From the NCBI GenBank assembly GCA_016271365.2, contig CM057456.1, forward strand, positions 610,395,501 to 610,459,500: a stretch of DNA of 64,000 nt, in the 5' to 3' direction. Shown here piece after piece: positions 1 to 9,000 of the stretch. How positions within the stretch are numbered: the stretch's first letter is position 1; the number at the start of each line of letters is the position of its first letter. Below the pieces are notes generated by a model. It saw nothing but the letters and a program-made list of their open reading frames with translations, was not told the origin of the DNA and did no database searches. The position numbers and the translations under genes were made by a program. The DNA comes from Neoceratodus forsteri (taxonomy: Eukaryota; Chordata; Ceratodontiformes; Ceratodontidae).

Positions 1-1264
1 AACCACCTCCCCCTACTGTAAGGAGGGGGGTTGTTACACATGCAACTTGTGCAGCCTATGCCATTGGTGTCACCATGGATGATGATAACAGTCTGTTCCT
101 CTTCCCAGCTGTGTTGCTTTGCACTGGATAGCACTCAATACCTGGCTTCAGGCAGGCAATTCAAGACCCTCTGAGCTACATAAAAAAATGTCCCTTTCCC
201 TTAAACATTGATCTTTCTGCCACCGAAGAGTAAGAATTTAAAACATAAAATAATACCAGACTTTAGTGTCACAGTTAATTTCTTTATCAGAAAATGCATT
301 CTAGGAGATCTCTTGAAATTATATTAAATTTTTTTTAAGATTTCTCATTGATTTTGGTTACTGGTTGGTATGTGTCCCTGATTTTTTCATGTTTTGCTTG
401 CTTTGCTAGCAAACATATTGTGATTGGTTGAGCTGTGAGAGGGCTCTGTTTTTTTTCCCCCGTCCTCCACCTATGACATCTTCAGAATGCCCAATCTCCT
501 CCCCAGTCCTGCCCACTCTCTACCTTCCTCTTCCTCTTCCTTTTTCCTTTAAATATTTGGCCAATCATAAGGCTGGAAAATGCATGTGGAAGTGATATTT
601 TCTTCTGCAGCTTGTACTGCCTACCACCAATGTTTCCTGAGCAGTGTGATCCTCTTCACTGGTGCTGCTAGTGCTTTGTTTCTGTGGGGACAGCAGAGAT
701 GTTGCACTATGGCCAAAGTTTCTTTGTAGTTGTGGCTCCTATGCCATATGTATTGCTCACCACAGAAATCATTCTTTATTGTTCTGTGCCACCTGTGGCA
801 CTTATTATGTCGTGTCCCTGCCCCCAATACCGGCAGTGCTGATTTGCTTCAGGTTGCCATGCAGCATAATTTTTTCTCCTCTTTAACTTGCTGCCCTAAG
901 CAGAGTGGAAAGAATGCAGTTTAATGCTTTGCTGTCCTTAGTTCCTCAGAGCACAACAGTTCCACCAACCCTCTCCCTCACACAAAGTCTGACACCTGGG
1001 TATCCAAACCCTGGTGCCGACAAATAACACCCCCCCACACAGTCTGCAACACTGCAGTGCCTCACCCCAGGTGGCACAAAACAACACTCCCATCGACAAA
1101 TTCTGACACCAAGGTTCCCAGTGGAGCAACTGTCCACATGAGTAGCTCCCACTGGAGTGGCAGGAGACTCAGGCAAAAGGCTGAGGGCAGACTCTTTAAA
1201 AACAATTTATGTTTCTTTCTTGGTTACCTGTTTTTAGAACTTTCTTAAGCTTAATACTGCAATC
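1..1264. repeat. Unclassified 5' part of the duplicated block
   Basis: No gene or known repeat family is recognised here. The stretch starts with a short hairpin (arms around CCACCTCCCC and GGAGGGGGG). It is repeated at 26513-26757 and 28890-29890 in copy 2. Short open frames exist on both strands, but the two copies do not preserve them in step, so I treat it as non-coding. Confidence 0.6.
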
Positions 1265-2050
1265 TAGCTACTCTTTCCTCCATCACGCTCGTTCTTCCTC
1301 CCGCCGTGGTGGTGGTGGTGTGCTTCTGTACTATGGGAGACATTACTCTGCCACGCTTTTTGGTCATTCTAGTAAGGACCTTACTGCTGAGTGGTTTGCA
1401 ACTGAGCAAACAGTAGCCCCTAATAATCAGCTGCTTATTGTGGGCTGCTACAATCTGCCAAGGTCTGGTGCCCCTGGACTCATTGCCCTCATCAACATCC
1501 TTAACCCTTTCTCTCTCTCAACAGACACCATCTGAGTAGGGGACTTTAACATTGACTGGGATACAAACCCCCTCTCTGACTGCAACTCCATTACTCAACA
1601 GTGTAACCTCTCAACTAATTACTTCCCATACCCGCCTCAACAATTGGACTGACAAACACACAACCCTTGATTGGATCCTGACAACTCAAGCTGACAAAGT
1701 GGCCCATGCTGGCACTCTGTCCAACACCATTAATGACCACTCCCCAATCTACTGCATCTGGTGCACCCACCTTCCTGTCTTTCCATGACTTCTCAAACTG
1801 TGAAACTCTCAGGCTGCAAGATGACCTCAGACCCCTTGACTGGACTGACCTCTATAATGCCTCCAATGCTGACCTTGCCATTGGCATCTTTGTCACATCC
1901 CTCTCATCTATCCAAGATAAGCACTTCCTGCTCACTACTCGTAGAGTGTGAGGGGGTAACACTCGGTGGCTGTCATCTGACCTTTTCAAAATGATGAAGG
2001 ACTGTCACTCATTATGAGCTGCCTTTAAAGCCGCCCCATCTCCTACCCTC
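1265..2050 (+). pseudogene. LINE A endonuclease domain (broken)
   Basis: Fragments in shifting frames show the apurinic-type endonuclease signature of L2/CR1 LINEs. A glycine-rich GGGGVLLYY stretch lies at 1308-1334. GDFNIDWD starts at 1539, just after an in-frame TGA at 1533. A TTLDWIL segment near 1666 is followed by TINDHSPIYC, the aspartate-histidine end of the domain. The function would be to nick target DNA to prime reverse transcription. Stops and frame changes between these motifs make this copy inactive. The N-terminal motifs (MNIRSL and SETWL types) are not present, so the element is truncated at its 5' end. Confidence 0.8.
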
Positions 2051-2057
2051 TGGAATT

Positions 2058-2690
2058 GATTTATTTATTTAACACTTCGGAATTAACCTTTGAGCTATGA
2101 GTTCTTTCACAGAGGTTCTACGTCAAGAGACAATACAACAGTTACACCAGTTACAATGGTACAATTCACATAGACAGAAATACAGGTATCTAACATAGGA
2201 ATACTAGCTGGACAAGACAGTAGATTTGTAGTTGATTACAAGCAGAAACAATTAACAAGTCTGAGAGGTATAACCAGCTGCTTTGGGAACAGGCATTGTC
2301 ACAAGTTTCAGGTCCTAAATTCTTCAAAATTGTTACAGGTAAAGGGAGAAGAAGAGGGGTGCAGGAGCAAGGGATCAACAGGCACAGTCCCAGAGATGAG
2401 CTTGAAAAATTAGAGCTAGGAAAGCAACAGGTGATAGGTGAAGTAAAGTGGAGGTGAGTATGAGGTAAGGGCAGGATTAGGTGGCAAGACAGTAGTGAGT
2501 GGGAGAGAAAATGAAGGGGTAGGAGCAGGTTGAGAGTCACAGGGATGGGATTGAATTAATGGAGCTCAGGTATGCAGGAAGAGGGATTGGGAGGAACAAG
2601 GTGGAAGTAACGGCTAATCTGCGGTGGATTAAAATCCTGTCAGGTGAAGTTAGGGAGTCTGATTTCCCACAGTGGAGTACTTATGTGGAC
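2058..2690 (-). mobile_element. Antisense LINE 3' UTR fragment nested in LINE A
   Basis: The stretch starts with TTTATTTATTT, the reverse of an AAATAAATAAA tail. It continues as purine-rich sequence (many GGTGAG and GGAG runs), which reads as the pyrimidine-rich 3' UTR typical of the L2-like LINEs here when reversed. It separates the endonuclease and reverse transcriptase parts of LINE A. Its start resembles 13741-13945 and 36486-36600 (T-rich start, then a GAGxxxGAGxCTCAT...GGTACC-type region). The exact boundary with the SINE to its right is uncertain. Confidence 0.5.
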
Positions 2691-2699
2691 GGTGAGTGC

Positions 2700-3128
2700 C
2701 TTATTGTGTCACTTAGCAGTGTCAGTGGCTCAGCAAGTTGCACACTCACCTCTGAGGCCAGAAGAGAAGAAGGCTGTGGTTCTATCCCCACACCAGACAC
2801 TTCAGTTAAATTCCAATACCGACACTGTAGTACAGCATGAGGGGGATGCTGCATTCCTGAGGTGCCGTCTTTCGGATGAGACATTAAACCGAGGTCCCAT
2901 CTGCCTGTTCTGGTGGTTGTTCAGGTGGACATTACAGATCTCATGGCACTTCTCGAAAAGAGCAGGGGAATTTCCACGGTGTACTGGCCAAATTTCCCCA
3001 TTCACTAAAAATACCACCAACAGCTTAATCTGCTTCAATTTCTGTTGGTTACCATCTGTATCCCCAGTCATCCCTGAAGAGGACTTCTAGTCTCAGTGGG
3101 CCTATCGTGTCAACAAAAGTAAGTAAAA
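2700..3128 (+). mobile_element. tRNA-headed SINE with a conserved central domain
   Basis: The head contains a box A-like TGGCTCAGCAAG near 2728 and a box B-like GGTTCTATCCC near 2779, as in tRNA-derived polymerase III promoters. The middle carries the motif TCGGATGAGACATTAAACCG near 2872, which I recognise from SINEs of fish and other animals. I cannot verify the family name. The 3' end GTGTCAACAAAAGTAAGTAAAATAAT looks like an L2-type LINE tail, which would explain how it was mobilised. A second, more decayed copy of the central domain lies at 62855-63090. Sequence 3130-3305, between this SINE and the resumed LINE A, is unclassified. Confidence 0.7.
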
Positions 3129-3309
3129 TAATAAAACATACTGAGGGGTGTAAGTGCCTTATGTATGTCTGCATTCACAGGTTCTAGTGTTCATTAGGAA
3201 TTGCTTTAGCTCATGCTTAAAGGTAGAGAAGCTCTTTGTATTGTTTACTCCTGACACATACAAAATTTCTGCAAACGCCGCATTAAATCTAGTAAGTCGG
3301 CTTACTTCA

Positions 3310-5201
3310 ATCCCTGCAATCTAAACACCTAGGTAACCCTAAACATTTCTGGTCCACTATTAACACCTTGCTCTCCCCTTCTTCTAAGCAGTCACCTTCA
3401 CGCCTCAATACTCAACAAGGCCCCCTAACTGACCCCAGCTGAAATTGTGAATGCACTTAATACCCACTTCTCCAACTTTAGTAACTATATTGCTAAACTT
3501 CCCCCCTCTCCTCCACCCCACCCCCACCACCACCCTCCATGTCCAACAACCCCCTTTCTATTTTAAGACAATCTTTCCCCCCCCGGTACCCTCAAGATCC
3601 TCCTCAGCCTTCCATCTAGAGGGAGTGCTGGTAGTGATGGGCTGTCCCCCCATTTCTTGAAACTTGTGGCCTGGGACATTGCCTACCCACTCACCTTCAT
3701 CTTCAACCTTTCACTCACTATGGCCTCTGTTCCTACTGCCTGGAAGCAGGACAATATCATCCCCATACATTAATCAGGTGACCCTAGCATCATGGACAAC
3801 TACCATCCCATCTCGAAACTGCCTCACCTAGGTAGACTCCTAGAGAAGGCCGTAAACCTCCAAATCACTGAGCATATCTCAAAATATAATCTCCTTTGCA
3901 ACATGGTTTTAGGAAGGGGTTTTAGGAAGGGGCATAGCACTACCACAGCACTTGCCCTCTTCACTGACCATGTTCTAAGGCAGATAAATGACGGGAAGCT
4001 AACCGGCGCAGTGTTCATCGATCTGTCCAAGGCATCTGACCTTATCAATCACAGCTTGCTGACAGCGAAACTCGATGCCCTTTATTTCTCCCCTACCTCC
4101 AAAGCTTGGCTTGCTAACTCAAATGGTTTGCCTTGGTGATGCCTACTCCCCCCCCCCGCCTGTCACGGTGGGTGTCCTCCGGGGTTCTGTCCTTGGCCCA
4201 CTCCTCTTTTCCCTCTTCATTAACTCTTTCCTGTCAGAAGGACCCACCTGCAATGTCCTTCTCTATGCAGACAACCTAATACTATTCCTTAGTGACACAT
4301 CCCCCGCCTCTCTGTCCAACTCCCTTGCCGCTGATTGTTGTAAGACCCATTGTTGGTTCTCTGATAACAAGCTACTAGTCAGTGCTACCAAAATGAAGGT
4401 CATGCTCTTTGGCTCCAAACTAAGACTCTCTGCCCTTGCCTACTCTAGCTGGTCTCTCTGTGTCCTTCCCCCAGACGGTTCCCCACTCAAAACTGTTCCT
4501 GCCTTCAGATACCTGGGGGTCATCCTTGACCCTTCCCTTACTTACACTGGACATATAGCCTCTCTAATAAAGTGCATAAACAGAAGATTGGGCTTTGCTA
4601 TCACCTCATTGATCACCTCACTCCTGAAGCCCACCTAGCCATGGCCCATGGCAACCTACTCCCTCTCCTAGACTATGGGTGCCCAGTCTACTCACTTACC
4701 TCAGCTACCAACCTAAACTGGCTTGACACTGCCTACAACCGAATATGTCACTTTGCCCTCCGTATCCCACTCGCTACTCACCACTGTTCACTCTACAAGT
4801 CCCTTAACTGGCTCCCCCCTCAAGTCCAACACTCCTACCTCCTGGCCCGGACAGTCAAGGATGCTCTACACAATCCCTCCTACTCCCCACTATCTACTCA
4901 GATCCAGCCCAGAACCTTCAGATGCAATCTGCACCAGTCATCCCTCCTCCAACTTGTACACCCACGCGTTACCACAAATAATGGCCAAAGAACCATTTCA
5001 GCAGCTGGCCCTTCACTTTGGAATGACCTCCCCACCCTTGCATTCCCCGACCCCCCCCCAAACCTAAATGCCCTGATAAGAGCACACTTTCTGTCCTCCT
5101 CAGCCCAGGTCGCTCCTCTGGCAAGTACCCTGTTGTTCCTCTGCGTTACCCCACCTCCTCCATCCATCAGAGCCCCCACTGCCCCATGTATATACCCCTA
5201 A
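3310..5201 (+). pseudogene. LINE A reverse transcriptase (broken)
   Basis: This is the polymerase part of LINE A, read in three frames. After the linker (a WSTINTLL-like region near 3350) the fingers region reads PISKLPHLGRLLEKAVN. Motif A is FIDLSKASD at 4014-4040. Motif B has become GVLRGSVLGP near 4172 instead of GVPQGS. The catalytic box is YADN at 4264-4275, so the second aspartate of YADD is lost. A conserved FRYLGVILD follows near 4507. The C-terminus (RICHFALRIP, then SLWNDLP) runs on to about 5100 in the frame that ends at 5201. At least two frameshifts (near 4100 and 4600) and the lost catalytic residue mean no activity. Confidence 0.9.
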
Positions 5202-5398
5202 ACTACCTTCCATTCTGGCTAGCAGTAGATCAGCTACCTGTACCTAATTCTCTCATGGACTCTGTTGTGCACCTGAGGTTTGCCATCAGTCAGTGCAATA
5301 TTGCCTGTTATTGCTTCCTTTGCCCTGTTCTGTGTATGTTAAATTACATCCCAATGTGTGCCAGATTTATGCACTTGGCATTGTCTGCTGTACTTTCC

Positions 5399-6040
5399 CA
5401 CACCACTGTAAGATCAGCCTACCTGTTGTTATGCTCCCTGTTTTGATTTCTGTATTCTCCTACATCACCGCAGGATCAGCCTACCTGTTGTTATGCTCCC
5501 TGTTTTGATTTCTGTATTCTCCTACATCACCGCAGGATCAGCCTACCTGTTGTTATGCTCCCTGTTTTGATTTCTGTATTCTCCTACATCACCGCAGGAT
5601 CAGCCTACCTGTTGTTATGCTCCCTGTTGTGATTTCTGTACTCTCCTACATCACCGCAGGATCAGCCTACCTGTTATTATGCTCCCTGTTTTGATTTCTG
5701 TATTCTCCTACATCACCGCAGGATCAGCCTACCTGTTGTTATGCTCCCTGTTTTGATTTCTGTACTCTCCTACATCACCGCAGGATCAGCCTACCTGTTG
5801 TTATGCTCCCTGTTTTGAGTTCTGTACTCTCCTACATCACCGCAGGATCAGCCTACCTGTTGTTATGCTCCCTGTTTTGATTTCTGTATTCTCCTACATC
5901 ACCGCAGGATCAGCCTACCTGTTTTTATGCTCCCTGTTTTGATTTCTGTATTCTCCTACATCACTGCGGGATCAGCCTATTTGATGTTTTGCCTGTTATC
6001 CCTGTTTGGGGTTTTCCCCACACCACTGTATGAACAGCCT
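5399..6040 (+). repeat. 62-bp minisatellite in the 3' UTR of LINE A
   Basis: The phrase TACATCACCGCAGGATCAGC recurs at 5461, 5523, 5585, 5647, 5709, 5771, 5833 and 5895, exactly 62 bp apart. A diverged unit lies at 5399, another at 5957 and a partial one at 6019. The inner units are almost identical while the outer two are diverged, as expected from unequal crossing-over or slippage inside an array. The period is not a multiple of 3 and the array follows the ORF, so it is non-coding. Confidence 0.95.
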
Positions 6041-6547
6041 TCTTGTCGTCTTTCCCATTATGATGCATGTTCTGATTTTTATGTCTGTACTAAATTTTGT
6101 ACTAAAATTGTTCTCTTCCTTTGTATTTGCCAGAACCTGGCCCAGGCCATACCTGAAAAAGTTATTCGGATCAGTGCACCAACCCGGTTAACAAATGAAT
6201 AAATAAATAAAATCTGTATTTACTACATGATCAAAGCTGTTACTGAGTAGGATAGGATCATCAGAGAAAACATCTGGTAATTAACTCAGAGCAAGAGATT
6301 TCATATAAAAATCCTTACTTGGTACTTAAAATGTTACTTGTATTAATTATTTTATTTTCCACTGTCACAGGAGTAAAGTTGTTATTGTGTAAGTCAAGTA
6401 ATTAATTAAAAAAATAGGAGGGAGTAGGCAACTCAGTTGAAAGTTCTTATTTGATGCTTCTTAAACTTTATAATAGTTAAGTAATTTTTGTTATAGGAAA
6501 TAGGATTGGTTGTGATCATCTCACAATTGGATAAAGTCATTTAAAAA

Positions 6548-6796
6548 CAGATGGTTTATTTTTTATGTGTGTTGGCAGTTTTATTAGGATGTCTTGCTAT
6601 AGATAATACACAGTTGGATGATCCATTACCCCAGCAACTTAAAACTCTTAGCTTGTGGGATTCAGTTACGGTGCCCTTTTCAGTTTGTGCTAGACCAAGT
6701 CATAGAAATGTATCCACAAACAACTGGTATAACTATGTAAGACCTAAAACTGTAGTTGGAATTACATATAGAATAATACATGGGGGGAGTGCATAA
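6548..6796 (+). pseudogene. Short ORF conserved in both duplicate copies, possible LINE E N-terminus
   Basis: An ATG frame of about 80 residues contains DNTQLDDPLPQQLKTL and NNWYNYVRPKTVVG. The copy at 31108-31350 keeps the same frame with few amino-acid changes, although its first codon region differs. The beginning is hydrophobic (FLCVLAVLLGCLA). The last residues are read into the hairpin at 6760. It does not match a protein I know. It sits upstream of the 2A-bearing LINE E, so one reading is that it is the N-terminal part of that LINE's ORF, separated from it by the composite element at 6760-8285. Confidence 0.4.
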
Positions 6797-6938
6797 TGAG
6801 AATTTAATGAACACTTGAGGTGTGGGATGCTACCTAAACCCTGAGGGTGAAGTCTGAGGGGTTTATTAAAGTATCCCACACCGAGGATGTGCATTAAGTC
6901 TGAGTTTTGCACTCCCTCAAGTGTTATTTTATGTAATT
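6760..6938. repeat. Hairpin element H1 (family of four)
   Basis: This is an imperfect inverted repeat. The left arm starts AATTACATATAGAATAATAC, then ATGGGG..GTGCAT. The right arm is its approximate reverse complement and ends GTTATTTTATGTAATT. The inner part has a second stem around TAAACCC...GGGTTTAT. Relatives are at 31314-31454 (the copy 2 counterpart), 32815-33000 and 58556-58738. All four share the ATTAYATA-AGAATAAT arm end. Confidence 0.8.
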
Positions 6939-7200
6939 GTTAGGGACTTTTTTTTTGTCAGCTTCCTCAAGAGAAATAAAGCAGTGTAAAATCAAACGTG
7001 TGTGTGTGTGATTTATTGTTACATTTTTTTGTTCAAAGGCAACCATGGAAGCATATAAACTGTGCAAAGTAGGACTTGAATAATGTTAATTTATACTAAC
7101 ACTGTTTATTTTTTTTATTCTTCAGTATTAAAAAATTGACTGACCTGAACCCTGAAACTGAATGTCAGTATCAAGAAAACAGCATAAAACTGATAACAGC

Positions 7201-7752
7201 CACAGGCCCGGTGGTGCTGAGGGTTGAGGTGCTGGACGCCACATCTCGCGCCATGCTGGCGGCCCGGGTTCAGACGTGAGCCCAGGGCATCAGGGATAGG
7301 CAGGGGAAGGATGGGATTGAGCATCTGGAGGACTGCTGTCTCATCCCATGGAGGAATCCAGGGAACCACTGCTCTGTAGCAGCCCCTGGTGATGACCAGG
7401 GGCACTACTAGAGTGCTACAGTAAGGGGTGGAGTGCGGCAGACATCGCAGCACTCGCAACGCCATTGCACGCTCGCACTTCAAGGGACCAAAAACAGGGA
7501 GGAAAATGGCAGCACAAAGCCTGTGACAGTTTGATAGCCGCAGCCTCACCAGCCAGCAAATGTCTGGACAGAGGTGTGTGCTGGTAGTTGATCTTGGCTT
7601 GGCATGGGGGCATCGGAGGAGACCCCTTTCGACAGTACAGATGCGTATGCCAGCTGGGCATGCACAACTCTGGTGTCGGCAGCAAGGAGAAGCGGTGACT
7701 GGAGGTAAACAGGGACTGTGGCTGCAGGAGGATAAACATAGGGGAGATTAAA
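7201..7752 (+). mobile_element. Long tRNA-headed SINE, private to copy 1
   Basis: The insert is flanked by a perfect 15-bp duplication AAAACTGATAACAGC at 7186-7200 and 7753-7767. Copy 2 has the single uninterrupted site near 31752. The head has a box A-like region (GGTGGTGCTGAGGG) and a box B-like GGGTTCAGACG near 7269. The same head, diverged, appears in the SINEs at 31794-32327 and 16600-17045, read on the - strand. The insert is long for a SINE (about 552 bp). The 3' end is a short A-rich tail before the repeat. Confidence 0.85.
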
Positions 7753-8203
7753 AAAACTGATAACAGCAGTCGCTTCTAATGGTGTGCTGAATTAAGCAAA
7801 CTTAGTTTTATGTTATTAAATATTTTAAACTGTTCATTATGCATTGTCCAAAATCTTCTAAAAAAACACTTGCGTGCAAGGCTGAGCTCTAAAAATCGCT
7901 TAACATGGAAACATGCCAAAGGAGCGGAGTTGACCTGTTGCAAAGTTTCCATGCTGAGGGTAGAGACAGAAAAATGCAAGGAGTGTTAGGACATTAGAGA
8001 GTAGGGAAAAGAACTGTCTTGTGATATAGCTGGTGACTTTCTGAGGTGAGTTTACTCACAAAAAGGCGAGTTTGTCAGAGCACTGTTTTACAATGTTGTT
8101 TTTTTTTCTTTTCTGTGCTCACTTGTGGTATTACCACACTGTTCAGTGAGCGTGAGCTGTTAGTTTCATTTTCCATTGGAGAAGCTGGCACGTGTGTTCG
8201 CCC

Positions 8204-8223
8204 TTATAACCCGTGGGTTATAA
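8204..8223. repeat. Short hairpin TTATAACCC-GT-GGGTTATAA
   Basis: Two 9-bp arms flank a 2-bp centre. It recurs in copy 2 twice, near 32753 (TAACCTGTGGGTTATAAC) and near 33298 (ATAACCCGTGGGCTATAA). In each case it is followed by a TTTTCCTA(T)GGAAA-like second palindrome and CCCCAGTTA, so it belongs to the right end of the composite element. Confidence 0.75.
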
Positions 8224-8285
8224 TGATGAATTATAACCTGCTTTTCCTATGGAAATAAAAAAGTCCCCAGTTACTACATATGCAT

Positions 8286-9000
8286 AATTGCACATCCTTT
8301 AAACCTGAAAAAAGATCTAGTAATTAGTGTCATATTTCTAAGTGGAGATGTAGAACAAAACCCAGGCCCTGGGCACATTAACCAACAACTTAAAATGGCA
8401 CACAACAATGCTGGGAGCTAACAAAATAAGAAGGATCTGTTAAAAGTGTGGACCAACCAAGAGGAATTCAGTGCTATTAGCTTATCAGAGCTGTAGCTAA
8501 TAAAAAAGAATGATGCTAGGGTGATACAACCTGATGGGTACAGTCATGTTCAATTTGATAGATCCAAAGTGAAAGGAGGAGTACTAATGTATGTAAGTTG
8601 TAAATTAGGACGCGTAGAATTAATTTTTGCTGGTAGCATAGGGGAATTGAGTGTGTACTGGTTACTTTACCCACATATCGAACTTCTATCGGTGTCATTA
8701 ACCCCCCCCCCAAAAAAAAACATAAAATTATTTGACAGTCTGACCAATACACTTCAAAATCTAGCTCATAATAGGGATCTAATTCCACTGGGCAATTTTA
8801 ATGTTGTTTGGGGCAGACATGGGGGAAACAAGCTTGCTACAAGTCTCTCCCTTTGAGCCTGAACCAAGTGACAGCACTTCCCACTATAAAATGGACCCCA
8901 ATAGTACAGGTAATATCAGTATTTTGGACTTGATTTTTGTGCCTAAAACTATAGTTACGATGGGATATGAGACACTACCACTACACTTAGGGGATCACAA
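8286..9000 (+). pseudogene. LINE E, copy 1: 2A-like motif and endonuclease fragment
   Basis: One frame reads LVISVIFLSGDVEQNPGPGH, a hydrophobic stretch ending in a canonical 2A-like motif, followed by an endonuclease start (NAGS) and then a stop. Later pieces are QPDGYSHVQFDRSKVKGGVL near 8527, the GDFN-equivalent LGNFNVVWG near 8786, and SILDLIFVPK near 8920. The TAG right after LSEL (8492-8494), where SETWL would be, and the D-to-N change in LGNFN are both shared with copy 2. LINE E was therefore dead before the duplication. The rest continues at 10140-10385. Confidence 0.8.
8344..8370 (+). other. 2A-like ribosome-skipping motif GDVEQNPGP (LINE E, copy 1)
   Basis: The codons translate to GDVEQNPGP, which fits the D(V/I)ExNPGP consensus of 2A-like sequences known from viruses and from some CR1/L2-type LINEs. 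In such elements it lies upstream of the endonuclease, as here. The copy 2 version (33436-33462) has drifted to ADTEQNPGP. Confidence 0.85.

Larger units (their letters stand above)
1265..6211 (+). mobile_element. LINE A: L2-like non-LTR retrotransposon, private to copy 1
   Basis: The parts are, in order, an endonuclease region (1265-2050), nested inserts (about 2050-3308), a reverse transcriptase region (about 3310-5201), a 3' UTR with a 62-bp minisatellite, and a tail of AATAAATAAATAAA ending near 6211. The sequence just before the tail, with CCCGGTTAACAAA, is shared with the end of LINE B near 51240, so both use the same kind of 3' end. In copy 2 the flanks are joined directly (GTAATCTATATTTACTAC near 29887), which is an unoccupied site. 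In copy 1 a short AATCT(g)TA sequence occurs on both sides and is the likely target duplication. The element lacks an obvious ORF1 and carries many stops and frameshifts. Confidence 0.88.
6939..8285. mobile_element. Composite hairpin-ended element (with H1), unclassified DNA transposon
   Basis: Together with H1 (6760-6938) this forms a unit whose outer ends look like terminal inverted repeats. The left reads GAATTACATATAGAATAATA, then CATGGGG. The right end, read in reverse, is CAATTATGCATATGTAGTAA, then CTGGGG. Just inside H1 a second pair faces each other: TAGGGACTTTTTTT at 6941 and AAAAAAGTCCCCAGTTA at about 8257-8273. A TTATAACCC-GT-GGGTTATAA hairpin lies near the right end. The interior has no transposase that I can recognise and contains a SINE insertion (7201-7752). 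Copy 2 holds the same unit plus a second, shorter unit directly behind it. Confidence 0.5.
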
